From: Bilabrum cf. latius
Taxonomy: Eukaryota > Bigyra: Bicosoecida > Bigyra > Bicosoecida
NCBI GenBank assembly: GCA_965178125.1
Contig: OZ237762.1
Coordinates: 434,001-498,000, forward strand
Reading direction: 5' to 3'
DNA length: 64,000 nucleotides
The notes beneath the pieces are model-generated. The model was given only the letters and a program-made list of their open reading frames with translations. It searched no databases and was not told the DNA's origin. Below are positions 1-13,500 of the stretch, piece after piece (position 1 is the stretch's first letter; each line of letters starts with the position of its first letter). Made by a program: the position numbers and the translations under genes.

Positions 1-3000
1 CTGCACGGCAACACCAGTGGCGGACTGTTCCCCGAGCTTGGATGCGCGCCCGCTTGCGCCTGCAAGATCCGTTGAATCCGCGCTCTGACCGTGCTCATCG
101 TCTTCGATGGACGCTTCCAAAATCTTGTCATCTTCCAAAGAGGAGTCGACAAACTCACGGGAGGCACCGCCGCCGCCGCCGCGGTTACCGTGCGATCCCA
201 TCGGTGTGCGTGACCCTAGTCCCGCAGGCTGCGAGTTCTGCCTCCCGAACCCGTGCGTCTGCAGCCGCAGCCTCCTCGTGGCGGCCTAATATTTCTGATA
301 GTACTAAGCAAATGCACTTGCGGCATTGGATGCCTCGACGGCGTGGTCCGCATAGCTGGCCGCAAGCGGCTCCATGGCGGGGTCTCCGGGTGCCCTGCCC
401 TCAGGGCCAAAAGGACCCGACAGCTCCGTGATGGCAGGTACCGCTTCCGCAAACGCCCTGCCGCAGTAGCCCTTCAAGGCGCTTGTGATTCCATGCCTTG
501 ACTGCACCAACCTAGTGAGACCTCGCACACACCTCCGCAAGATCCACGACGCAAACAGGAGGCTAGAAGAGTCCAGATCCGAACTGGCTGTGGCTTGGGT
601 AGGAACAGCAGCGTCAGCCTCAAAGTCTCCACTCCCGTACGATTCGGCGTCCTAGTCTTCGCTTGCTACGCTTGACTTGGAGTGCTTGCGCTGCTTTCGC
701 TCTACATCCGCTCTCGAAGAAGCCTTGTGCGCATTGAGCAGGGCGACGTAGCACAGACGGATGGCATCGCAGAACATATGCGTGACCCCATCTGCACTCA
801 GCTTGTTGAGCGCTACCGCCTGTCGAGTAAGAGGTTCTGCGATCCTCGCAGCTGCAACGCACTGCAAGCGGGGACCCAGCCAAAACCACGATCCACGCAA
901 GTCGTTCACAACGCTTGAAGCCAGCAGGGCCCTCCGCCCTGCGCCTGGATCACAGGCGATGTTGGCCAGCGCCTGCACGGCGCAGGTTGACACGAATGCA
1001 TCACGAGCGATGGTGCGCCTGCTCGGGCTGACGCCCTAGGCCTCTTCGTCTATCGAGACCGGTCGCAAGAGCCCAAGAATCGCAGGCACGCCCATGCCTC
1101 GGGCCAGAACGGGTCGATTACTGGGAGATGTGCTGAGGTTATAGAGAGTGGTGGCCAGCAGGCACCTCATGCTGCCCTGTGCGCGACGGGAAAGGTCTGC
1201 CAGGGCGAGCACGACGGGCGAGTCGAGCGCAGAGGCAGCCAACTCTGCCTCGCTGGCGACATCGGCAGCAGGCGTACCATCTGGCAAGCAAGTCAGCTGG
1301 ATGCCAGTCATGGCGGCCACATTGGCAAGCACTGACGGAAGCGGCTACTGGATGGAAGAGAGGTTGGCCAAGGCCTCGGCGCATTCGTGCCTCGTGCGCG
1401 GGCTGTCCGAGTCCTTCACAACCCTAACGAGTGCGTCCAACGCACCCTCTGCCAGTATGCGAGGCCTGTTCTCCGCCTGTCGACTGAGGTCCCGGATGGC
1501 CCTGGCACATTCCTGCCTCAGTGATCTTTGCATGAGCTTGGTCGCGAATCGCTCGTCAAGCACTGGCCCGCCCCAGCCGAAGCTGCGCCTGCTTGATCGG
1601 ATCTTCCTACCACTCGGGCCCACCTATGACGGCCTGCGGATTGGCTCTCCGTCCCTCACAAATGTAAGAATATCTCGCTCGCTGGAGCCGGGGATGATGC
1701 CCGAAGACCTCTTCTTCGTCAAGCCTCGCCTGGGAGCGTCAGTGGAGAATACTTGCGTCCCTGGTGCTGCGGGCTCGTTCTCCTGCGCCTTTGCGTAGTA
1801 TTCCATCGCAATGTGCTCGAATTCGGCCTAGCCGTCATCAGCCATGCCGGTGGGTATGTCCAGTCCCACGATGCTGTCCTTGCTATCTTTACTGCCTGCT
1901 CTTGACCTCTGGGCGTACGAAGAACGGCTAGCCGGTCGGTCAAATAGGGAACGTTTCGAGTCTTTCCTCATGGAATGCCTGCCTCGACTGCTGCTACCAT
2001 CACCCTCAAAGAACTTCAGCTCGTCATTCTACTGGCTCTGAGCCCTCTCTAGCGCGGCATCAATGACGTGTGCGTGGGTAGCTTCGCTCTCACCAGCGAT
2101 CCCCACCGCATCGTCAGCTGTACCAGCGTCATCATCGCGGCTCTCTGCCGATCCTGCTCCCACTGATCGTGCCGAGTTGTAGGCACTCTCAGCCAGATTT
2201 CCACCCCGCTCCACGTTTGCGCCCACTGTGCGAGCCTTCCTTGCGTGCGCCTTACTCTTGCGCTTGCTCTTGGATTCGCGATCCGGTGTGGAGCTGCCGG
2301 TGCTGTTGGAAGGAGACACGGGAGCGCGACTTCGCATGCGAAAGCTCTTGCTCTTTTTCATGCTGCTGCCCATCCCCGGGATGATACCATCGAACGCGCC
2401 GGTTCCCTCCGGCTTCCTGGACCCGCTCGTACTGGTCGACTTGCGGTCAAATTCAGAGTCCGAGTCGCCATCGATGGAAGATTCGTCTGTATCCGTTCCA
2501 CTCAGATCCACCCGGCTGCTGGCGTCGGAGTCGTTGCCGCGCAGTCCCGACAGGTCTCCCGGCTTTTTCGCCCGAGAAGATTCGCTTGCGGAGTCAGAGT
2601 AGTTGCTGTACGCATCCGGAACTAGCATCTCGCTCCCTAACCGCTGCCCAGGCTTGAAGGTTTTAATATTCTCCTTGGAGTTTTTGCGGGCAGCTTCATG
2701 CTCGGCCTCTTCTCCGTACACTGCCTGCCCCCCGGCCTGAGCCAGTAGCACCTTCATGGTGTTCTCGTCCTACTCATCGGTCAGTTCCACACCCATTTGC
2801 TGCAGATGGTCCTGAAGACGGCCAAGCATACCGTCACCCTGCTACTCAAGGTGCCCGCTGGAAGCATCCGAGCTAAGCATGCTGGACATGGACGGCTGTT
2901 CGATTCCCACGGACACCTTGGGCCCGATGCCGCGCACCCGTGGCACTGCGGGCGCAGAAGAGGGCGGCTTCCGCTGACCGGCCGCCCCCTACCCTTTCTT

Positions 3001-5244
3001 GTGTGTCTTCATCCAGTCCGCCCTCTTGTACTCCGGAACCATTCCCTGATCAAAGTCGCTCATGCGAGTGCCGGGCAGCCTCGAAGTATCCACCCCGACG
3101 CTGCCCCTTCGCTGGCCCGGTTTACCGTCGCGCGAGCCTTGCTACAGCCCAGGCAGCAGCTCGCTGGACCGACCCAGGAAATCGCGGTAGTTTACCGGCT
3201 TCTCCGGTGCCTGGGAATCGGTGCCGCCGTGTGGTTGGTGGTCTAGATCGACCAGATCAGCGTCCGTGCCGCCGATCGAGGACACTGACGAGTGGCGGTC
3301 CGGGATAGACTCGATGCTTCGCTCAGGTGCCAGGGCATCAGGTGGGGCATCCATGAGTTGCCCCAGGCCAGCATGATGGACCGGAGCGGTTCCAGACCGG
3401 CCTTGGTGCCTGCCTTCCACCTGGACCCTCCTGCCAGAACGACCACGACCACCACCCCTGTGCGACTGGCTGCTCTTGAGAGCTTCACCGCGCGCATCTC
3501 GTCGCAGGCTATCCAGCTCGCCCACAGACTGCCTGCGGCCTGCAGCCGTGTAAAATTCCTCCATTGAGCGATGGTTTGACTCCGCTTCGTAGTCGGCTCC
3601 GCCCCTAGAGCGCTGCCTACGGCTATCACGGACCTGCGGGGAACCAGGACTGCCTGAAGCAGACGGCTGCACCCCGGCAATCGACTGCCGCCGGGCTACC
3701 TGAACAGCCTCCTCTTGCTTGGCCGCAGAGTCCATCGCGCCCAAGAGTACCTGCGCCTGCTGCTACTCGGCGCTCGGTATCCGAATGCGCTCCAGTAGCT
3801 TCTGCCTCGCCAGCGTCTCTTCGGGGGCCTCATCATCGTCCCCCGCATTTTCTAGCTCACGCTCGTAGAAATGCTGCAGGACAAAGGAAGCGCGCCGCCC
3901 GTACTTGCGCTGAAACCTCCTCCTTGCATTATCACTGCCATGCTCCGCCCGTAGGAATTCCTCCAGCATGGCACCCGTCCTGTCCCTCGCTGCGACCCGC
4001 TCGCCTTTGGTTTGTCTCTCCCTCTGCATTTCGGGGGATGGCAGCCCGCGCCGAGACAGGAATACGAGACTGGAACTGTATTCACCCCTCGTCCCAAAGA
4101 GATCACCGCTGTACCGCGGGAGCGCCTCCCTGAGTGCAGACACCCCCTTGTGTCTCAGCGCCGAAACAAGCTCGGGGGGAAGCCTGACCTCGCCGCCGGC
4201 CCCACGCATGTCGTCGCCAGGAAACTCTCCAGGCACTCCAGAGGGGCTCCCAAGGTAGTTGAGGTGCCCTTGATCCCTCTGAAATACATCAGGGGATTGG
4301 GGGAGACCGCGCGACTGCGGCGGGCCGCCTGTTCCTCGCGGTGTTGCGCGGCGCCCCTCGGGCCCCAACAGGCTGGCTGCGGAACCTGATTTCTGGTCTT
4401 GCAACTGGCTATCTTGGGCCCCACCCGCCATGCCCGCGGCCACCTGCATGGCCGGGTCCTTGATTCGAGTGCTCGCCCGCCTCTGCTCACTTGCTGTATG
4501 GCCGCCTGGTTGTGCCACGTGCAGCGCGATGCCTTTGCCCAGTCGCATCGGGCTAAGCAAGCTCCCACTGCTGGCGGCATGCGGGTCATCGGCCTCGTCA
4601 CGGACCTTGCCTGCGGGTGCTGTGGCCCTGCCGGCTGGTACGGCTCGCGCATCTGCTGCGGGAGGCCGAGCATCGCCACCCAACGCGATCTATATGCCGC
4701 CCTTTGCCCTCGGACCCACGGGCCCAATATCGATGCTACGCTGCGAAAGCCACTGCTGCCTGATCGCTTCCCACTCCCCGACGTGAAAGGCGAGGATCCT
4801 CGCAAGGGAACCCCGGGTGCTGTACTTTGCCCAGAAAGCCGCTGGCTCAGATTCGCTGAGCTGCAGCCGCCACTTCCGAGCAAGCTGCATTAAGTCTTCC
4901 TTAGATATCAATGAGACAAGCGCGTCTTCTGACGCTGCTTGCATGTCTCTCGCCCTGTCACGAGATACTACCTACTCGCGAATCATGTGTGGCAGCATTG
5001 ACGCAACAAGCTTGCGGTCTTGCATTTCCCGAAGTTGCTGCGTCATAGATGTGATTTCTAAAGGCCTTTGCATTACCATTGCACAATTGAATCCATTTTC
5101 TGAGCAAGTTTGACGAGTAGCGTTCAGTCCAGCGGGCACCGAAACAAGAAACAACTAGCTCACCTTCTATATCTCAACCTCCGGCTAGCTGACTCGTCTC
5201 CTAGATTTTTTAGTATTTGAACTTTTCATATTGGAAGCGGCCAT
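1..5244 (-). CDS. Large ARM-repeat protein, C-terminus beyond window
   Basis: One minus-strand frame stays open from the start to base 1, interrupted only by TAG (for example at 652, 1036, 1624, 2029, 3142, 3763 and 4690), so the 3' end lies outside the window. The proposed start is the ATG at 5244 (MAASNMKSS). Exon 1 (5164-5244) ends AAG|GTGAGC; a likely acceptor gives exon 2 from 5037, making an intron of about 126 bp. The N-terminal 300 residues are helical. The middle is low-complexity, rich in Ser, Arg and Gly. From about 1620 down to 700 the protein has armadillo-like helices with the motifs ECARAIRDLS, ALDALVRVV, ECAEALANLS and TLYNLSTSPSNRPVLARG, a fold that normally binds peptides or partner proteins. 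It is divergent from the Zn2Cys6 gene, with 268 bp between the starts. At least 1,700 residues are visible. The function beyond ARM-type scaffolding is unknown, and the 3' splice site is less certain than the 5' site. Confidence 0.75.
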
Positions 5245-5512
5245 ATCTGAAGCCGCCCAAGTTGTGCAGAAATCGATGCGTCTCTTGTTGATCAACGGAC
5301 ACGCCGAAGCGGTCGCAACCTTGCCTTCTTGCGGGGGGGATCGCTGGCCGACGTTGGTCGCCACAGCGGTGTATCCATTCGCCGGCTTGTTCCAAGCAGT
5401 TTGTCTGCTCTATTGTCTTGATTGTTAGCTCAACCTGCTATTTTCTGCATTAATTGGCTTGTTGCAAGGTAGTCCCAGCGAGTTGGATCAACAGTGTGCA
5501 GCCTGAGTTAGT
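5245..5512. promoter_or_regulatory. Divergent intergenic region, probable shared promoter
   Basis: This 268 bp gap separates two start codons pointing away from each other (ARM-repeat gene on minus, Zn2Cys6 gene on plus). It must hold both 5' UTRs and promoters. I see no clear TATA box or other named element, so the assignment rests on position alone. Confidence 0.4.
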
Positions 5513-8500
5513 ATGCCTCGGAAAAGTGTGAAGGCCGCTTCAAGTCGTAAGCGCAAGCGGCCCAACGATCTGCCGGCAGAGACAGGGAGCAAAAACCCTA
5601 GGGTCCAAGTTGCATGCGCAGCATGCCACAAACGAAAGGTAAGCCTGCAGTGAGATGATCGACATTTCACCGTCTGCAACGCAGTTCAGCTTGTTGAGAT
5701 GCCTGCCACTCCTGCCACATCTACTTGCGCAGATGAAATGCGACGGTGATGGACAGGGACCATGCTCATACTGTGTTAAGCACGGCATTCGTTGCGAATA
5801 CCTTGCTCCAAAGAAGAGAGGCCCGAAATCGGGAGAGATGGCAAGAATGCGAGACGAGATCAAGGAGCTTCGGGAGAGACTAGCCATGTTCGAGCAAGGG
5901 GTGCTACAGCCTGGCCAAACGCGTGGTCTCAACTCCGGAGGGTATGCCCCAACCGCGCTGGGAGGGCCGCGTGCCGCTGCAGCCGGAGATGTGGCGATGC
6001 GGCACTCCTCTGGCTCTCGCGCGCCTCAGGTGTTTCGCTTTGACCAGGCCTCCGGGGTATCATCGAGCGGATTGCCTGCGTCCGAATCTCCGGCAGTATC
6101 ACATCAAATACACCGTGGATCGGCCATGGGACCGCCGGTTATGGAGTCCGTGACGCCCCCGAACGCAGGCAAACCAGCACCTGGCGGAGCTTTGGCTCCC
6201 GGCTTGTTCGGCTAGGCAGCGGCTCGGCAGCAGCAGCAAGGTGGGCTTCAGGGAGCGGGCGGCATCACGAGCACGGGAAGCCATGCTTCGCTCGGCATGC
6301 AGGCCACCGGCCCACCGACTCCCACGTCGCTGGGTGCCCCCGCCCTGGGGTTTGGGGGGGCGCTGGGTGCAGTAGGGGGCTCCTCCTCCTAGGCCGACCC
6401 GCAGCTCTGGTCGCACCACATGCAGCCAGGCGAAGCTTAGGGGAGACATGCCCGGCTCGACCAGGTGCAGGGCGCTCACAGGGAACAAGGCCTGTCGCCC
6501 ACACTCGTCAGCGCAGCCGCGTTCATGATGAAGGAGGGCGAGACTCCCGGCGAGCAGGCGCAGCAGTCCAGTGGATCGGCTGGCATCAGCATTCACGCCC
6601 CTGATGGTGGCAGGCCTACCAAACGGTCCCGTGTGGAGACTCAGCGCTAGCACCAGGCCCGGCGCTCTAGCCGACTCGTGGGTGCGGGACACAGGCTGCA
6701 GACTGGCGCGCCGACGGCTGTGGCTAACCAAAACCCGTATGCGGATGCTTCGATGCTGCACACGCCCTCCAACGCGATCGGTATGGGTGCCAGTGCTGGC
6801 GCATCGTTGGATGCACGCCACCCGCCTGCATTCGCTCGGTGTCTGCATGAGGTGCGGCAGGGGCACGACATCACGTCGAGGACGCCTGCACTGGGCGACA
6901 GCGTGGCTCGCCTCGTGGCCCCGGCCTGCGATGCGGTGTCCGAAACGAGGTTTTACCGCCTGTTCCACATGTTCTTGAATACAATGCTTCCCATGGTAAG
7001 CAAGGAGACCATCTACTTGGTAGGTCTGCGCCTCTATCACTTCCAGCTGGTTGACCGAGTCACTGCAGATCTGCAGGGAGTACCATGCGTGCCGATTGGG
7101 TGCAGCGAGCTCGTGTTCGTGAACCGGGCAGGGGAGGTGTCGGGATCGGACGCCGGCAGGGTACCGATGGCTCGCACGACGCAGCCATCGCCGGCGCAGA
7201 TGGAGCGGGCCGCTGCACTGTTCGCCATGACTGGCAGGCAGCAGTTTAGCACGGGTGGAAGCAAGGCGGGACGGAGTGGCGATGCAGGGGCGGCCGCGTC
7301 ATCATCAATGGCTGCCTTGAGCAAAGTAGGTACGGTTGCATCGACAGCGATGGATGCCAATGCCCCGACACCCCAGGGTAGCAGCACGCCAGTGACTGGC
7401 CCTGCCACCGAGACGGCAGAGCTGCATAGCAGCAGCACCGCGACTGAGCTGTTGATGGCAGGTAGCTTCAGTGCCACTGCAGGAACGGACGAAGCAGTGG
7501 TTGCAGCCACGCTTGGCGTGGGTACTGAGCATGTGAAAGTGCTTACGGCATCGAATCATTCCCAGGGCTCGGGGGGCCCACCCAACGGGGCGGAGCAGCT
7601 CGCCGCCGTTGCGTTCGAAAGGACAAGGCACGACTACATCGCAACGCAGCTGGGCAAACGCAAGAGTGTCGCGCAGAATTTGGGTCCGCATGCTTCCTCC
7701 TCCTCCTTTTCGACGTCTTCATCGCCAGCGTCAACACCAGCGCCTGGGGGTGCCAGTGCCAACCGGCAGAGCCCACCATCCCCTGGCCTGGCCACAGCCA
7801 TGGGGTCCCATTTTGGGGTGCCTACGCAGGACTCGGTCAAGGCGTGCGAGTCGCTGGCCTGCCTCCTTGCGCAGGAAGCGGCCACGCTGCAAGGTAAGCG
7901 GAGGTGGAGGCCGCTCCCGCGAGACGTGATGGCCTGCATCGCCCTCAACAACGCCATCCTTGCCACGGGTGCTCGCATGGACGGCAAGACCAAGCTGGCA
8001 GATTTCTTCGCGGCCCGAGCCCGGGTGGCACTAGCAGCTTGCTTGGATCGGCCCAGCGAGATCTGTGTGAGTGCGCTGCTGTGCTTAGCGTACTACCTGA
8101 TGGGCGTTGCGGGCGACGGTGACACGAGCCAGGCCCGGCTTCTGATCGCGTTAGCGAATGAGATGGTAGACGTGCTAGTGAGCGGGACGTTCGCGAAATA
8201 GTCTCCTTCGAACGATGAGTCCAAGTCCAGCTCCGTGGCCGAGTTCCAGTCGATACCTCTTAGCCGCGCCTATTCGAGCATACCTCTTGATATCGTCCTG
8301 ACCGCCCGCTTCCTGGGACAGCTCAACACCGTGCCGAGAGGCAATCCACTGCAGCTGCGATCAGGCTCGTCCAAGGCGCAGCAAGCTCTGAGGTCCCCGC
8401 GCAGACGGGTGGGCACACTGCGCCGCATTATCTCAAAGGAATCCCATGCCTCTGCCGCTGACGAGGGCGAAGAGGACGAAGCCGACACGGATGCTGACGG

Positions 8501-10316
8501 CGACGCTGTCGATACTGCAGTAGTGCAAGCACAGTAGCACGCATAGCAATCGGAGACTTCTGACGGACCCACGGCTGCGCAGCCAAAGATGCATGGCTCG
8601 GTGGAGCCAAGCAGCGAGCATCCGGTGGAGACGGCTGCGTCAACCGCGCAGTCCGCTGAATCTGACTCGTCAGGCTCTGGGTCGACAGCCAAGTCCGACG
8701 AGCAGCAGGCACCGTCATCGGGTATCACCAACCCACGGGCGCAGGTCTCCCGCATCATCAACTACGTGACCCAATCCATCCGACGGAGGCGCTGGGAGGC
8801 CAAGCAATCGAGGCATAGTGCCGACGACCTGCTGCGCTACCTCTCTGCTGGTGAGGACATCGTGAACCGATACTCGGTGGCCAGCGTCATGAACTACACG
8901 GTGCTGGCGTCACTGTACACGCTGCGCTCTGTCGTATACTTGCAATGCAACGAGAAGGAGCAGGCCCTCGAGTACGCAGATAGGGCGGTCTCTGCCATGC
9001 TGCAGGAGAAGGTGCCGTACGTCAGCTACATGACCATGACCGTGTTCTCTAGGGTACTATAGGTACTGATTCCCTTCGGTGCACCAGAGAAGGTGGAGAA
9101 AGTGATGCAGCTGCTGTCTGCCACATCTGTAGTGTGGCCAGTCACTGGGATCTACCTGGTACGCGCGAGGAAGCGCATCGCACAGACCATGGCGATGCGT
9201 GCTGGAGGGTCGGGCCACGGCTCAACCGGCAGCAAGGGCACAGGCAAGGCTTCAGGCAAGAGCGCCAGCGAATCAAAGGAAGCCCCGGCAGCGACGTCCA
9301 GTTCCAGTGCGTCAAGTGCTGCAGCAGCAAGTGGAGCCAATGACTCCTCAAAAACCCCTGCGCAGACTTCCGGTGCTTCGAGTGAGCAAAGTGGGCAGCA
9401 GCTGGTGCGTAAGTCGCGCTACGGTGTCGATGGGGATTTGCCCGTTGTGGCCGCTGTGTCGTCCACGCATGCCCTCGGCTCCGATCCTCTGGAGGCGACG
9501 GGGCTGCTGCTGCCGTCGACGGCTCGCATCATGATGGTTGGAAACTCGGACGGAGTGCAGGCGGAGCCTGATTCTGCTCATGGTCTTCCTCCACACCTGT
9601 CTGGCTACAGCAGAGGAAGCACGGCACCATTGGGTGGGAGCGGCGTGGGGCTGCCTCGCAATGCCAGTCGGGCGGAGATACTCCAGATGGACCGCAGTCA
9701 GTCAGCATCGAGCGCTCAGTCCCTCACTGGCAATTTCACCCCCGCAGAGATGGGAAGCAGTGCGGCTGGTGGATCGACTGGTTTGATAGCACTGCAGTAG
9801 GCCATTGCTGGCATGCACGGAGGCCAGGATGACGCCGCTGGTGCGTCAGGTTCTGGCCCGGGCTTGGGGATATCCACACGGCCGGTGGCAGCGCGAGCCA
9901 CGCAGGGGAGCGGCAGCATTCAACACCCATAGCCTAGGTTTCGGGGTGCTGCTGGCTCCATGCCGGGGTCTTCGCTTATGCATGCAATGGGTGGAATGGG
10001 GATAGATCACGGACAGTGGTCTTCAAGGGGCTTCGTCCCGCGCACTAGAGACGGCGGTGATGATGGACCCGTGCTGGCGACGGCGTCGAGATCCGAAATG
10101 GGGCCGATTCGAAGCGATTCGGTGGAGTTCATGAGAATTGGAACGGCCGGTGGCATCGATGACGTGCAGCTGGAGGGCTTTCCGAATTTCAACGGAAGCG
10201 AACTGCTGCCCGACGACGGTGCCTTTCCGATCCCAGACAGTCCTGTGGCGCTGCCCGGTGACCTTGGAGCGATTGGCATGTACCCGTCCGATGATGAGTT
10301 CGAACCAGGATTGTGA
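5513..10316 (+). CDS. Zn2Cys6 (fungal-type) transcription regulator, 1,569 aa
   Basis: Exon 1 is 5513-5638, the intron 5639-5732 (gtaagc...cttgcgcag), and exon 2 5733-10316, ending in TGA. The splice joins the two halves of a binuclear zinc cluster: cysteines 35, 38, 45, 53, 56 and 63 (CX2CX6CX7CX2CX6C), with the basic HKRKMKCDG segment, preceded by an Arg/Lys-rich nuclear-signal-like stretch (RKRKRP). A short coiled coil follows (about residues 76-98), which in this family mediates dimerisation. About residues 380-500 and 760-880 are helical and resemble the middle homology region of fungal zinc-cluster activators (RLLIALANEM); this match is tentative. Helical TPR-like sequence occurs near 8780-9200, and the rest is Ser/Gly/Ala/Gln-rich. 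In-frame TAG occurs, for example, at 6213, 6648, 8199, 8535, 9060 and 9798; the downstream protein continues in the same frame each time. It probably acts as a DNA-binding regulator in the nucleus; targets are unknown. Confidence 0.85.
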
Positions 10317-10559
10317 CGTCGTTGTGCAACTGGTCTTGGCCTGGGGCTTGAATTGGCACACGCACGACCCCTCTGGTGTTTGGTCCGGAATGACCTACAA
10401 AGATCCTATCCTGGAAATCAATCCTAGTTTATATTTAATGATTTTTGAGTCTTGAATCTAGAATCTAAATTCTAGATATGTAAAAAGCTAAACGCACCTC
10501 GTAATTACCCGTAAGCAGCGCGCACATGGAGGTATTCAACCCATGGGAGCTTCTCCAGC
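10317..10559. other. Convergent gap, zinc-cluster and unknown genes
   Basis: This 243 bp gap lies between two stop codons. It is AT-rich compared with the genes and includes a small inverted repeat around CTAGAATCTAAATTCTAG (near 10458). It probably carries both 3' ends; nothing else was seen. Confidence 0.4.
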
Positions 10560-13500
10560 TCAGTTCATCGCATGACGGACAGCTGCAGTCCGCATCCTCA
10601 CAATCTGTGCCCGTCGGCGAGCCATCCGCACCCCGTCCGCGAGGAGCAATGCCTTCGCGACGGTTTCTCTGTCTCCCACCAGCTGGCCCTCGATAGGCCC
10701 GTCGTACCAAGCGGGTCGGACACCCATTCGCTTGATGGCTCGCGTAGTGAGTTCCGGCATGTTGACCGGATTGTAGTCGCTGGGCATCTCTGCCACCTTG
10801 TACTCTTGCTTGGTATCGTGCAGCATCCGCATCAGTACTGGGTCCTCATCTTCCTGCATTGGAAACGCCAAGACTGTACTTAGGTTGGGCAAGACAAGCA
10901 CAGGGAAGCCGCGAAGCAGAGCCGCCGTGTAGAGCTCGAGCATGGCAACCCATGCCTCGGCGCGACGGGTGCACGCTGGGTAAGAGAACGGCCACGGCGT
11001 TTCCTGCGACTTTTGCCCCAGCGTGCACTCCGCATGGATTAGGAACAACTACGTCATCGGGCCGGCGACTAGTGCCCGCAGCAGCTTAATGACCATGTCA
11101 GCCATTGAAGGGTCGTCCGGAATATCAGCGGCCTACTCGCCTTCTTTGATGGTAGGCTGAATGGACAGTCCCTTGAGGATAGTGCGCATCTTGGCCCGCG
11201 GCATCCTCATCAGAAAGAGGGCAGCCAGCCTGCCCATCGGGATCAGCGCGTGGGGCATGCACCGCTTGTCGATGTCCTCGGACGCCAGATCCAGCAGCTC
11301 CTTGAGGTGCCGGTACCAGTCTGGAATCCAGGCCAATCGCACGATGTTGCCGTCGCGGACTCTTCGAGCCATCTCAGGCTCGCCGCATTCACTCAGCTTC
11401 TCCTTGCCAGCCTTGAGCCGCTTCTGCCACCGCACCATTCGGAAGGTGCAGTCAGACTGGTGGCCAAAGAGCAGCCGCATGCCGCGCATGAGGTCCTCGC
11501 CGGCGTGCCGATTGCGCAGCGTGCCAGCAGGGGCACTCATCCAGGGGCACTCGGCGAGCATAGCCGGGTCAAGCAACGGGATCCGACCTGTCATTTGCAC
11601 GTCGAACGCGCTGCACGACTCCTCATCCGCGACTGCAACGCCGTATTTGCACGTCCTGGAAGCGTAGTCAACTTCGCCTGCTGTATCCTCCATGTCTTCG
11701 TCGTGGTAGTCCGGCTGGACCTCTCCCGGCGTGGCTTCGATCGCCGTACTCGTGTTAAGAACTGAAGCTGCCTCCTTCGATGGCATGCTGGAGATCCTTT
11801 GAACTTTCACAGCCACCTGGCCCTCGATCGGGTCCTACCTCTCTCCTGCAAGTAAGCCGCGCAGGTGGGTGTCAAAGCCGTGGGCGAGAAACACGACTGG
11901 TCCGTCTATTCCAGACTTGGTCTCGGGTGGCAGCGGGGGCCTTCCGTGGCACCTGGCGGCAATGTGTGCCAGCGCGTGCACAAGGACAGTGTAGCTGTCA
12001 AGGAGCTCACTGCTCCACTGCATCAGTCGGATCTACCTCGGGCCCGGCTTCTCCAGAGATCTGCCGTCCTGCATCGAAGTAACTTTCATGGTGGCGCACT
12101 GCATCGCTGAGTAGACGGCTACCATTGAATTTCCTATGCGCGCGAAGTGGCTCTTCTCGTGCTGTTGTGGCCCTTTTGGATACGAATTGAGCATTGTGGC
12201 CAGGTGCCACTTCCTCCCCTCTTTGTCCCTGTGGTCAAATAGGCAGTCGGGCGCGTCACACACCCACGCGCTGAGGGCAGTGGAGGCTGCCGCGGCTAGC
12301 TCGATAGCGCAGTCGAACCCCACAGATTCCGCCATCGTGCGAGGTCTCTTCGGCGGCTTCACCTGCGACTAGACTTCTCTCAGCGCCTCGAATGCCCAGC
12401 TGCACAGCTTGTATGCCACGAGGAGTGCCTCCTTTTGTACGACGTACGGCACCTGTCTCTAGTGGATCTCGTCGTTCTCGTCGAAGCGATCCTGCGTCAC
12501 AAGGAAAGACTGCTTGTAGAAAGGAAGCATTGAGTTCACGAGCGGCCATGCTGCGCTGTGGAAAGCACCCAGCGGCTTGCCGTCGGGGCCCAGCGATAGT
12601 TTCGCGTTCTCGGCCTCGGGCGATCCGGCGGGCGGCTGGCTGGCCCACGGACAGACTGGTTCAGAGTAGCTGCCTCCTCCTGCCCCACTGGCAGCGGCGG
12701 CTGGCGAAGCACCTGTGCCAGACGCGGCTGTTCCTCCGGCCTCAGGCCGGTCGCCAGCTTCGCCGTCGGGCGCGGGAGGTTCGAATCCCTTCAGCGGAGT
12801 CCGGACCGTGCCCTGGCCGGCGGGTGACACGACGCGAACGGTAGCAGAGCCCGGTCCTTTTCCTCGTCGCCTGCCATATACGGAGTACTAAGGGCCTCCT
12901 ATGTAGCCGCCGATGAAGTTGCCGAATATCGCGAGAATCCGCAGCAGCTCAGACGCCAGCATGGCTGTTCCACAGCCGATCTATCCCTTTGCGACTCCGT
13001 ACGCAGCATCAGCCTCATCATAAAGTTTCTTCCAACATTGAATCTCTTCATCTGGAACGCGGGCATGGTCATGCGCACGCTCTGGAATGGCGCCATGCAC
13101 GGGAGGCTGGTTCACGTTGCTTCCTAGCCTGTATATACCGTACTGAATCGCACAAACCAGCTCATCGAAGAAGTAAATAGAGTTTCGTTCCCAAAGCTTC
13201 TCAGCTCCTGTTCCTCGGATGGCATCTTCCCACGCTTCCTCAGGATTGCCGGCCTGTAAAAATCCATCCTTTGATACGTCTGCGTTCGGCCAGATGCTTT
13301 GCTCGGCTAAGTTGCGAAAATGGAGGCATTTATTCCTAAACCCCGATGTCAGCCGTACCCGCTACCGTCTAGCTTCCATTCTGGACAGCAACTCGTGGAG
13401 AATCTCACAAATGGGATGCTCAGTGGACGATTCAGCATGATGGAAGGTTCCGTCGGCCTGAGGTGCCTCATGGTCACTGTGGCACGGTATACTGGAGCAA

